A stretch of 9,871 nucleotides of DNA from an uncultured Rubrobacteraceae bacterium. Its GTDB lineage: Bacteria > Actinomycetota > Rubrobacteria > Rubrobacterales > Rubrobacteraceae. The notes below the pieces were generated by a model that was given only the letters and a program-made list of their open reading frames with translations, had not been told where the DNA came from and did no database searches. Below are positions 1-6,213 of the stretch, in pieces. Made by a program: the position numbers and the translations under genes. The stretch's first letter is position 1. Every line of letters starts with the position of its first letter. Where the stretch lies: assembly GCA_902805985.1 (NCBI GenBank), contig CADCUW010000614.1, forward strand, positions 1-9,871, given 5' to 3'.

Positions 1-169
1 CGTGGGCGTGGGTGATGAGGATCGCGGCGACCCGCGCCCTCACGGCGCCAAGGATCTTCGCAGGCTCCGCCCCCGCGTCCACGATCACGTCGCCCTCAGG
101 CGCGTGGACCACGTAGGAGTTCACCTCGAAGCCGTCCATGGACACGGTTACCTGCTCGATCTCGGTCAA
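1..169 (-). CDS. Metallo-beta-lactamase-fold hydrolase, N-terminal part (cut by window edge)
   Basis: Only the first 56 codons are inside the window. The translation begins MTEIEQVTVSMDGFEVNSY, passes a DVIVDAG strand (residues 27-33) and ends in ILITHAH (50-56), the start of the HxHxDH metal-binding motif of glyoxalase II-like MBL hydrolases. The rest of the site lies outside the window. The start is a TTG at 169-167 that overlaps the TGA of the MOSC gene (TTGA, 4 nt), with a GGGGAG ribosome-binding site 6 nt upstream, so translation is probably coupled to the gene before it. An alternative ATG at codon 11 would remove the first beta strand. Known context: in other actinobacteria an MBL hydrolase of this kind sits near rel and hisS, so hisS may follow; that is inference. 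The substrate cannot be told. Confidence 0.85.
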   Translation of the reverse strand, partial: MTEIEQVTVSMDGFEVNSYVVHAPEGDVIVDAGAEPAKILGAVRARVAAILITHAH

Positions 170-834
170 CTTGCGCTCCCCACCCTCGTATGGTCTGCCA
201 ACAACTCCGCCAACTGCTCCTCGTACGCCTCCCGCGCCCGGACCGCGATGGGAACCGAGAGCTGGCGCCGCAGGACTTCCTCTCCCGACTCTCCATCGAA
301 GAACGCCCGGAACACCTCGAGCACCGGCACGCGCTCCCCGGCGTACGGCGTGTGTGTGACCGTATCGCCCGCCCGCACCTCGCCGGACTGGACCACACGG
401 CAGTACACCCCGGGCCGCTCGGCCCGCCTGAACCGCTTCAGGAAAGCCGGGTCCCCCATCCGAACGGCGAGGGTCAGGCAAGGTATGCGCGGCGCCGTCA
501 CCTCGAGGACGACCGCACCGATGCTTATTCTGTCGCCGACCGACATCGCCGCGCTCTCCAGACCCGAGACGGTCAGGTTCTCGCCGAACAGGCCGGGCGG
601 CAGGTCGCGTCCCAGCTCATCGGACCACCATTCGTAGTCCGGGGCGCCGAAGACGTAGACGGCCTGGTCGGGACCTCCGTGGTTCTTCGTGTCGCTAATG
701 GCGTCGTCTACGAGGCCGAGCGGCGTGATCTCCACCGTCCCCTCCACCGGGCGCTTGAAGATGCCGGTCCTTCCGGACTTTCCGGCGCCGTCGATGGGCG
801 TCTCGGTACCGACGTTGACGCTGAGCAGGCGCAA
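166..834 (-). CDS. MOSC domain protein, YiiM-like
   Basis: A 222-residue protein, close to the usual length of YiiM proteins. MOSC domains are the sulfur-carrier domains of molybdenum cofactor sulfurases; standalone YiiM members contribute to detoxification of N-hydroxylated base analogues using Moco. Visible motifs: MRLLSVNVG at the start, KNHGGPDQAVYVF (50-62), GLFGENLTVSGL (81-92), and APRIPC (114-119) with Cys119 as the expected conserved cysteine. Residues about 165-212 fit the C-terminal three-helix extension of the YiiM group. The start is TTG at 834-832, chosen because MRLLSVNVG is the family's usual N-terminus. It lies 1 nt after the rel stop codon and no good Shine-Dalgarno is visible, so termination-reinitiation from rel is likely. 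Its TGA overlaps the next gene. The family is clear; the physiological substrate is not. Confidence 0.9.
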   Translation of the reverse strand: MRLLSVNVGTETPIDGAGKSGRTGIFKRPVEGTVEITPLGLVDDAISDTKNHGGPDQAVYVFGAPDYEWWSDELGRDLPPGLFGENLTVSGLESAAMSVGDRISIGAVVLEVTAPRIPCLTLAVRMGDPAFLKRFRRAERPGVYCRVVQSGEVRAGDTVTHTPYAGERVPVLEVFRAFFDGESGEEVLRRQLSVPIAVRAREAYEEQLAELLADHTRVGSAS

Positions 835-835
835 G

Positions 836-3067
836 CTAGCGTTCGAGGGGCGTTCCGTCGCGGGAGACCCGGCAGACGTCGTAGACGTCGGGGATGCCCC
901 GGATCTTGCGTATGACCTCCTCGACGTGCTGGACGCTGCCGGCCTTGAAGGCGAACCGGCTCAAAGCCGTCCGGTCCTCGATGGTGTCCACCCGCGCGGA
1001 GACGATGTTCACCCCGGCATCCGAGATGCCGGAGGTTATATCCTTCAACAGATGCATCCGGTCCAGCGCCTCGACGAGGAGCTCCACGGTGAACAGCTTG
1101 CCCTCGCCGCCGGCCCACTCGACCTCGACGAACCTTTCGGCGTCCTTGGATCTCAGGGCGCGGGCGTTCACGCACCCCGAAGAGTGGACGACGACGCCGC
1201 GTCCCAGCGAGACGTAGCCGACGATGTCGTCGCCGGGCATCGGGGTGCAGCAGCGCGCCAGGCGCGTGAGTATCCCGCTGGAGCCGACCACGCGCACGCC
1301 CGTGTCGTCCGCGGGCCCGGTATCACCCGGTAGCGGGAGCGGGGCGAGGGCCGGCGTCTGGGTCTTGGGCTTCTCCTCCGCCTCTTCCTTGGGCTGGATG
1401 AGGTCGATGATGCGGCCCGCGACGTTCTCCGCGGAGATCGTGCCGGCCCCGACCGCGGCGATCATGTCGTCCGGGGATGGGTGGTTGGTGGCGCGGGCCA
1501 CGCCTTCGAGGATGCCGGAGGGGACCTTGCCGATGCGGCGCTTCTTCAAGAGGCCAAGGAGCTTCTCCCGCCCGAGTCCAAGGTTGTCCTCGCGGTCGGC
1601 CTTGTTGAAGAACTGCCGGATCTTGTTCCTCGCCCGCCCGCTCTGGACCACCGCCAGCCAGTCCCGGCTCGGCCCCGAGTTCTTGCCCGTGATGACCTGC
1701 ACCCGATCACCGCTAACGAGCTCGGAGTCAAGCGGGACTATGCGATCGTTCACCTTCGCGCCGATGGTCCTGTGCCCGATCTCGGTGTGCACGTGGTAGG
1801 CGAAGTCTATGGGCGTCGCCCCTGAAGGCAGGCTGACGACGTCCCCCTTCGGCGTGAAGACGAAGACCTCGTCCGCGACGAGCTCGCCCTTGAGGGACTC
1901 CATAAACTCCGAGGAGTCGGTAGTCTCCTGCTGCCACTCCATCATGCTCTTGAGCCAGGTCAGGCGGTCGACCTGTTTGTCCGTCAGGCCGTGCTTGTAC
2001 ATCCAGTGGGCAGCGATGCCGTACTCGGCGGTCGTGTCCATCTCGTGGGTCCGGATCTGGATCTCGAGCAGCTTCCCCTCGTTGCTCATGACCGTCGTGT
2101 GCAGCGACTGGTACATGTTGAACTTGGGCATGGCGATGTAATCCTTGAACCGCCCCGGGATGGGCTTCCAGATCGAATGAATCACCCCTAGAGCGCCGTA
2201 GCAGTCGCGCACCGAGTCCACGACGACCCTGAGGCCCGTGAGGTCGTAGATCTCGTTGAACTCCTTGTTGCGCCGCACCATCTTGTTGTAGATGGAGTAG
2301 AAATGCTTGACCCGGCCGTGGACCTCGGCGTCGGCCCCCGTCTCGCGCAGGTGCCGCACGAGCTCGGCCGCCGTCCCGTTGATGAACGCCTCCCGATCGC
2401 CCCTGCGGGCCGCCACGAGACGCTTTATCTCCTCGTACCGCCGGGGATGCAGCGTGGCGAACGAGAGGTCTTCGAGCTCCCACTTGAGCGAGTAGATACC
2501 GAGCCTGTGGGCCAGGGGGGCGTAGATCTCAAGCGTCTCGGTCGCCTTCCTGAGCTGGGTCTCGCGCTTGAGGTAGGCGAGCGTCCTCATGTTGTGCAGC
2601 CGGTCGGCGAGCTTGATGATAATGACCCGCACGTCGCGGCTCATCGCCACGATCATCTTCCGCAAGGACTCGGCCTGCGCCTCCTCCAAGTTCCCCGAAG
2701 GCAGGTTGCCAAGCTTCGTAACCCCGTCCACGATCTCCGCGACCTCGTCGCCGAACTGCGCGGCGAGCTCGGCCTTCGTCACGCCGGTATCCTCCAGCAC
2801 GTCGTGCAGGAGCGCCGCCGCGATGGTCGTCGCGTCGAGCCTGAGCTCGGCGAGGATGGCCCCCGTCGCCAGCGGATGGTAGACGAACGGCTCCCCGCTC
2901 TTGCGCACCTGCCCCCGGTGCGCGGCGTGCGCGACGCTGTATGCGCCCGCGATCACCTCCTCCGCACCCTCGGGCGCGTACGAGACCACCGTCTCCAACA
3001 GCGCGGAGATGGTTACCGGCGGCGCCGGTATCGCCCGCGCTCGCTCCTCTGTGCGTACTGGTTCCAT
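836..3067 (-). CDS. rel: Bifunctional (p)ppGpp synthetase/hydrolase (Rel/SpoT family)
   Basis: A 743-residue full-length long RSH enzyme that makes and degrades the alarmone (p)ppGpp. Domains in order: HD hydrolase (about 40-190) with His50, His64, HD at 88-89 in LLHDVLEDT, and KLADRLHNMRTL (152-163) carrying the second Asp; synthetase (about 230-355) with EIYDLTGLRVVV, GRFKDYIAMPK (305-315), the YQSLHTT loop (319-325) and LEIQIRT; TGS domain (about 399-461); helical region; zinc-finger-like RCC ... HSSGC (Cys606, Cys607, His628, Cys632); C-terminal ACT domain (about 658-735). The RFKD (306-309) is the RxKD signature of bifunctional enzymes, in contrast to ExDD of synthetase-only RelA, and the hydrolase residues are intact. 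I chose ATG 3067 rather than a TTG 24 nt upstream because a perfect TATAAT lies between them. First gene of a rel-MOSC-MBL unit. Confidence 0.97.
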   Translation of the reverse strand: MEPVRTEERARAIPAPPVTISALLETVVSYAPEGAEEVIAGAYSVAHAAHRGQVRKSGEPFVYHPLATGAILAELRLDATTIAAALLHDVLEDTGVTKAELAAQFGDEVAEIVDGVTKLGNLPSGNLEEAQAESLRKMIVAMSRDVRVIIIKLADRLHNMRTLAYLKRETQLRKATETLEIYAPLAHRLGIYSLKWELEDLSFATLHPRRYEEIKRLVAARRGDREAFINGTAAELVRHLRETGADAEVHGRVKHFYSIYNKMVRRNKEFNEIYDLTGLRVVVDSVRDCYGALGVIHSIWKPIPGRFKDYIAMPKFNMYQSLHTTVMSNEGKLLEIQIRTHEMDTTAEYGIAAHWMYKHGLTDKQVDRLTWLKSMMEWQQETTDSSEFMESLKGELVADEVFVFTPKGDVVSLPSGATPIDFAYHVHTEIGHRTIGAKVNDRIVPLDSELVSGDRVQVITGKNSGPSRDWLAVVQSGRARNKIRQFFNKADREDNLGLGREKLLGLLKKRRIGKVPSGILEGVARATNHPSPDDMIAAVGAGTISAENVAGRIIDLIQPKEEAEEKPKTQTPALAPLPLPGDTGPADDTGVRVVGSSGILTRLARCCTPMPGDDIVGYVSLGRGVVVHSSGCVNARALRSKDAERFVEVEWAGGEGKLFTVELLVEALDRMHLLKDITSGISDAGVNIVSARVDTIEDRTALSRFAFKAGSVQHVEEVIRKIRGIPDVYDVCRVSRDGTPLER

Positions 3068-3079
3068 GACGAGATTATA
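3067..3079 (-). promoter_or_regulatory. Probable leaderless promoter of rel
   Basis: On the minus strand a perfect TATAAT (3079-3074) is followed by CTCGTC and then the ATG of rel at 3067. With the usual 6-7 nt between the -10 box and the transcription start, the transcript would begin at the A of the start codon. No Shine-Dalgarno precedes this ATG. No convincing -35 hexamer is seen at 16-18 nt spacing. Leaderless mRNAs of this design are common in actinobacteria. Confidence 0.7.
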
Positions 3080-3232
3080 TCGCTTCGACAAGCCGCAACG
3101 CAGCCCGTCGGCGCGCTCCGGCTACGCCTCCGCTTGTCGGCCCGGCGCCCCTCGGCCCGCTCCCTCCCGTCGCCTTCAGCAAATTCACAGGGCAGCGCCT
3201 TCCCCAGCACCAACCCGGGCACAGACGGTTTG

Positions 3233-3288
3233 CGTAGGGGCGGGTCCGTAGGGGCGGGTCCGTAGGGGCGGGTCCGTAGGGGCGGGTT
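3233..3288. repeat. Tandem repeat, four copies of a 14-bp unit
   Basis: The unit cgtaggggcgggtc occurs head to tail at 3233-3246, 3247-3260, 3261-3274 and 3275-3288. The first three copies are identical and the last differs only in its final base (c to t). The array is non-coding, lying between the UbiB-family kinase and rel, about 165 bp upstream of the rel start. Perfect identity suggests recent slippage expansion. The GTAGGGGC core resembles dispersed palindromic repeats I recall from several phyla, but I cannot verify that here. Confidence 0.95.
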
Positions 3289-3300
3289 TCGATCCCGCCC
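3280..3300. repeat. Short inverted repeat at the end of the 14-bp array
   Basis: GGGCGGG (3280-3286) and CCCGCCC (3294-3300) are perfect 7-bp complementary arms around a 7-nt loop. The left arm is the core of the last 14-bp unit, so array and hairpin together look like a palindromic repeat whose left half was amplified. No T-tract follows on either strand, so it is not a typical intrinsic terminator. Because each repeat copy contains GGGCGGG, every copy could in principle pair with the single CCCGCCC arm. Confidence 0.75.
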
Positions 3301-3458
3301 GAGGCCGGGTCACGACGAGAGCTTCTCCGAACGAGCCCACACGCCAGGCTGAAAAGCCGCGTCCCGAGCGACAAGGTAGATGACGGACTGAAGGCGAATC
3401 CGGATGGCCCAGCGCCTGGCAGGCTGACCTCAGGGTGCCGGGCCGCGAACCGCCCCGC

Positions 3459-5117
3459 TCAGAGCCTCTTCGATCTATAGATTATGGCGAGCAGCAGGGA
3501 GGCGAGCAGCAGGGCTAGCGTGAAGCCTATAAAGGCGACGACGGGGACGCCGAGGATGGGGACGCTAGGGCCGCCGACGTCGAAGGAGCCGAGCATGGAG
3601 GAGCCGACGAGGAGGGCTGCGGTCACGAGGGCGAAGACGAGGCGATTGGCGAGCACGTCCACGCTGCCGATGAGCTCGTCGAGGCCGCCGTGCTTGAGCT
3701 GGACCTCTAGCTCCCCGTCGGCGACCTCGCTGAGGAGCTGCCGGATCTGCTCGGGGTACTCTTCTAAGTAGCGGGCGTACTCCAGCGACCGCTCCGTCGC
3801 CGACTCGGCGAGCGCCTGCGGCCTGTACCTCTGGGAGAGGAGCCTTCTTGCGTATGGACGCGCGACCTCGTAGACGTTTATGGTCGGGTCTATGGACCGG
3901 GCGAGCCCCTCGGCGGTGACGAGCGCCTTCGTCAGCAGCGGGAAGACCGGCGGCATCCGCACCCTGTAGCGCCGGGCGAGCGCTATTAGCTCGGAGAGGG
4001 CCTGCCCCAGGGTGACCTCCCCAACCGAGAGGCCCGCGTACTTGTTCAAAAACTCCCTGAGCTCCCGCACAAGCTCGCCGCGCACCTCCGTCGCGTACCG
4101 GACGCCTAGCCCTTCGAGCGCGCGCAGGGCCGCGGAGGCGTCGCGCTGTATGACGGCTATGAACAGCCGCGAGAGCGCCTCGATATCGCCCTGGCTCATG
4201 AAGCCGACCATCCCGAAGTCGAGAAGAGCGAGGTCGCCCTCTGGCGTGAGCAGCAGGTTGCTCGGGTGCGGGTCGCCGTGGAAGAACCCATCCTCAAAGG
4301 CCATCTTGAAGATCGCATCAGCCCCCATCGACGCGACCCGCCGCCGCTCTGAAGGAGCCATCAGGAGCGGCCTGATGTCCCTGAACCTGGTCCCGACGAC
4401 GAACTCCATCGTCAGCACCTTCGAGGTCGAGTACTCCTGGTAGACGGCGGGTATGACTACCCCGGTACCGGCGAAGTTGGCGGCAAAGCGCCGGGCGTTC
4501 TGGGCCTCGGCGGTGTAGTCGAGCTCGCGCCGGACGACGACCTCGAACTCGGCCACAAGCCCCCCGGCCTCCACGAGCACCCTCTGGGCGAACCGCCGGT
4601 CCACGAAGTCCGCGAACTCCCGCATCAGTTCGAGGTCGGCGGCCACCCTTCCCGGCGCCTCGGGCCGCTGCACCTTTACCGCGACGATCTCCCCGCTCAT
4701 CAACACGGCCCGGTGGACCTGCCCGATGCTCGCCGAGCCGAGCGGGAGGGGGTCGAAGGCGGAGAACACCTCGTCGACGGATGCCCCGAGCTCCCGCTCT
4801 ATTATCGCCTGCGCCAGCCCGGGGGGCATGGGCCTGGCGGTGTCCTGCAGCTTCTGCAGCTCGGAGAGGATGCCCTCGGGAAAGATGTCCGAACGCGTCG
4901 AGAGCACCTGCCCGAACTTGACGAAGGTCGGCCCGAGGTCATCGAGGCTCCGCCGCATCCTGACGCCGAAGTTCGGGGCGAGGAACTCCTGCAACCCCTT
5001 GTTCTCCCGCCGGTCCCGCCTGACGTCGAACACGAAGCCGAAGCCGTGGCGTACCAAAACGCGGCTGATCTGGGTGAACCGCCGGAGGCTCCCCCCCCGC
5101 GTGCCCGGCGCGAGCAA
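3459..5117 (-). CDS. ABC1/AarF/UbiB-family atypical kinase with C-terminal membrane anchor
   Basis: A 552-residue member of the ABC1/UbiB atypical kinase family; members support ubiquinone or other isoprenoid-quinone biology and act as ATPases at membranes. Motifs: KxGQ as KFGQ (67-70), followed by STRSD; the small-residue loop GSASIGQVH (127-135); VAVKVQRP with Lys148; ELDYTAEAQNA (198-208); the HGDPHPSN catalytic loop (280-287); DFG (300-302). Two hydrophobic stretches at about 492-512 and 521-546 would anchor the C-terminus. The start is a TTG at 5117; no ATG, GTG or other TTG lies in frame between it and the stop codon of the upstream gene 36 nt away, and that gene is in the same frame. 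Codons 7-9 contain eight consecutive G. Probably co-transcribed with the phasin-like gene. The family is certain; the partner quinone or lipid is unknown. Confidence 0.95.
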   Translation of the reverse strand: MLAPGTRGGSLRRFTQISRVLVRHGFGFVFDVRRDRRENKGLQEFLAPNFGVRMRRSLDDLGPTFVKFGQVLSTRSDIFPEGILSELQKLQDTARPMPPGLAQAIIERELGASVDEVFSAFDPLPLGSASIGQVHRAVLMSGEIVAVKVQRPEAPGRVAADLELMREFADFVDRRFAQRVLVEAGGLVAEFEVVVRRELDYTAEAQNARRFAANFAGTGVVIPAVYQEYSTSKVLTMEFVVGTRFRDIRPLLMAPSERRRVASMGADAIFKMAFEDGFFHGDPHPSNLLLTPEGDLALLDFGMVGFMSQGDIEALSRLFIAVIQRDASAALRALEGLGVRYATEVRGELVRELREFLNKYAGLSVGEVTLGQALSELIALARRYRVRMPPVFPLLTKALVTAEGLARSIDPTINVYEVARPYARRLLSQRYRPQALAESATERSLEYARYLEEYPEQIRQLLSEVADGELEVQLKHGGLDELIGSVDVLANRLVFALVTAALLVGSSMLGSFDVGGPSVPILGVPVVAFIGFTLALLLASLLLAIIYRSKRL

Positions 5118-5153
5118 CCCGCCGCCCGCCGGAGGCCGCGCCGCCGCGCCCGC

Positions 5154-5567
5154 CTAGAGCCCCGGGGGCGTCTCTGGGGCGTCGCGGGGCGTGTCCGTCG
5201 CCAGGTCGGGCTCCCCCGCCTCCGGCGGCGGCGCGGGCGCCACCACGGGCCTGTCCTCGAGCATCCTCACCCTGTGCTCCAACTGCTCCACCCGGAACAC
5301 CAGGTCCTCGTGGTCCTCCCTTGTCGGGAGCCCACCCCGCCTCAGCCCCTGCTGGACCGACGCGTCCACCAGAGACCGCGCCCCCGCGGAACGCTCCCTC
5401 GCCCGGCTCATCACGTCGTCGACGACCGTGCGCCCCTCCTCACGCTCGATGCGGCCCTGCTCGATCAAACCCTCGACGACCTGCTGCACCCGGTCCCGCG
5501 TCGCCGCCGCAGCCCCTACCTGCAAGAGAACCAACCGCTCCAACGTCTCTCCAACCGTCCCGCGCAA
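5154..5567 (-). CDS. Phasin-like coiled-coil protein (COG3937-type)
   Basis: A 137-residue protein without signal peptide. The first 80 residues match the pattern of small proteins annotated as polyhydroxyalkanoate synthesis regulator phasins: a hydrophobic patch (RLVLLQVGAAAATRDRVQQV, 11-30), then GLIEQGRIEREEGRTVVDD (33-51) and RRGGLPTRED (76-85). HEDLVFRVEQLEHRVRMLED (86-105) shows heptad spacing typical of a short coiled coil. The tail from 107 is rich in Pro, Ala, Glu and Asp and probably disordered. The start is TTG at 5567, the only start codon in this frame after an upstream stop, and GGGAGG lies 5 nt before it. It precedes the UbiB-family kinase by 36 nt in the same reading frame, separated by a TAG. 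No PHA synthase is nearby, so granule binding is not shown; the name describes sequence pattern only. Confidence 0.8.
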   Translation of the reverse strand: MRGTVGETLERLVLLQVGAAAATRDRVQQVVEGLIEQGRIEREEGRTVVDDVMSRARERSAGARSLVDASVQQGLRRGGLPTREDHEDLVFRVEQLEHRVRMLEDRPVVAPAPPPEAGEPDLATDTPRDAPETPPGL

Positions 5568-5699
5568 CTCAACCTCCCGGTTCCGCCTGCACCTCCCCCA
5601 TCATAACCCACCACGCCGCACGGCCAGAATATCCGTCGTCATATTTATATAAATAACAAGATATACAATAACAATTATATGTCGTAAGATCCAACGGTC
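5568..5699. promoter_or_regulatory. Divergent, A+T-rich promoter region between phasin-like gene and GNAT gene
   Basis: The stretch 5641-5680 has only 4 G or C in 40 bases, in sharp contrast to its surroundings. It holds a perfect 14-bp palindrome TATTTATATAAATA (5642-5655) and a direct repeat AATAACAA at 5652-5659 and 5667-5674. Minus-strand promoter candidates for the phasin-kinase unit: ATGACC (5701-5696), 16 nt, TATAAT (5679-5674); or TTGTTA (5674-5669), 17 nt, TATATA (5651-5646). A plus-strand TAAGAT (5685-5690) sits 9 nt before the upstream GNAT ATG. Which of these are used, and which protein binds the palindrome, cannot be told from sequence. Confidence 0.65.
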
Positions 5700-6194
5700 A
5701 TGCGGGAGTCGTGGGAGGTGGCGGGGGTGGGCTACGAGGTAGTGACGGCCGGTAAGGGCGACGTCGGGGCGCTGGTGCGGTTGAGTTCGGCGCTCTTTCA
5801 GGAGGATGGGGGCATGCGAGACCCGTTCGCGGACGTTGGCTGGCCGGAGAGGGAGGGCCGGGATCACTTCCTGTCCCTCATCTCCCGGCGCGACGCCCTC
5901 TGCCTGCTGTCGAAACCCGGCCGGGCGCCTGCCGGATACCTGGCCGGTTACATCGGGGAGCCGGCGACGATCAGGCCGGTAAAGGTCGCGGAGGTCCAGA
6001 GCATGTACGTAGAAGCGAGGTACCGCAACCGTGGCGTAGGGTCTGCGCTGGTGGCCGAGTTCCGGTCCTGGGCCGAGAGACAGGGGGCGGAGCGCATCTC
6101 GGTGACGGCCTACGCCTCCAATGAAGCGGCCATACGTTTCTACGCTCGCCTCGGTTTCCTGCCGAAGAGGACGACCCTGGAGATGTCCGTCTAG
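5700..6194 (+). CDS. GNAT-family N-acetyltransferase
   Basis: The only plus-strand gene, 164 residues from ATG 5700. It shows the acetyl-CoA-binding motif A as EVQSMYVEARYRNRGVGSAL (98-117), with the R-x-x-G-x-G/A pattern at 109-114, and the C-terminal ISVTAYASNEAAIRFYARLGF (133-153), where Asn141 and Tyr148 are the usual conserved positions. The acetyl acceptor is not predictable. Start choice is open: GTG at 5727 (codon 10) has GGGAGG 8 nt upstream and gives an N-terminus VGYEVV that fits GNAT proteins better, whereas ATG 5700 has no ribosome-binding site and would need a leaderless transcript. It diverges from the phasin-like gene and converges on secF, with 19 bp between the two stop codons and no visible bidirectional terminator. 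Its orientation makes it look inserted relative to the flanking core genes. Confidence 0.92.
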   Translation: MRESWEVAGVGYEVVTAGKGDVGALVRLSSALFQEDGGMRDPFADVGWPEREGRDHFLSLISRRDALCLLSKPGRAPAGYLAGYIGEPATIRPVKVAEVQSMYVEARYRNRGVGSALVAEFRSWAERQGAERISVTAYASNEAAIRFYARLGFLPKRTTLEMSV

Positions 6195-6213
6195 CGTGCC
6201 TGGAACCGAAGCG

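Larger units (their letters stand above)
3068..3458. other. Gene-free region between the UbiB-family kinase and rel
   Basis: About 390 bp without a believable gene. It holds the rel promoter at its left end, a 14-bp tandem repeat (3233-3288) and a short inverted repeat (3280-3300). Open frames crossing it are low-complexity and read through the tandem repeat, so they are not called. The minus-strand kinase gene must end transcription here or run through into rel. I see only a weak stem (GGCT/AGCC around 3347-3358) and no U-rich tract, so no terminator is annotated. Nothing RNA-gene-like was recognised in 3301-3458. Confidence 0.6.

Noticed and set aside
1728..2483. Minus-strand second frame inside rel that keeps open for 251 codons
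   Set aside because: Out-of-frame reading of rel with Arg/Gly/His bias; the in-frame RSH domains are complete, so there is no frameshift.
3068..3091. TTG at 3091 as rel start (eight extra residues)
   Set aside because: The extension would be encoded by the TATAAT box itself; the ATG at 3067 fits a leaderless transcript and the family N-terminus.
190..3265. Long plus-strand open frames opposite rel and the MOSC gene
   Set aside because: Antisense shadows produced by GC-rich codon usage; the minus strand carries unmistakable protein families over the same bases.
3233..3300. 14-bp repeats as a CRISPR array
   Set aside because: The units are contiguous, with no spacers, and no cas gene is present.
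3347..3358. GGCT/AGCC stem downstream of the kinase gene as terminator
   Set aside because: Only four base pairs and no U-tract; below what I would call a terminator.
3013..3374. Minus-strand open frames across the gap upstream of rel, with ETRPYGPAPTDPPL-like repeats
   Set aside because: They translate the 14-bp tandem repeat and GC-rich non-coding DNA; composition is Arg/Pro-biased, no domain is recognisable, and they overlap the rel promoter.
5601..5867. Minus-strand 88-codon open frame opposite the GNAT gene
   Set aside because: It runs through the A+T-rich promoter region, lacks any recognisable motif and is antisense to a clear acetyltransferase.
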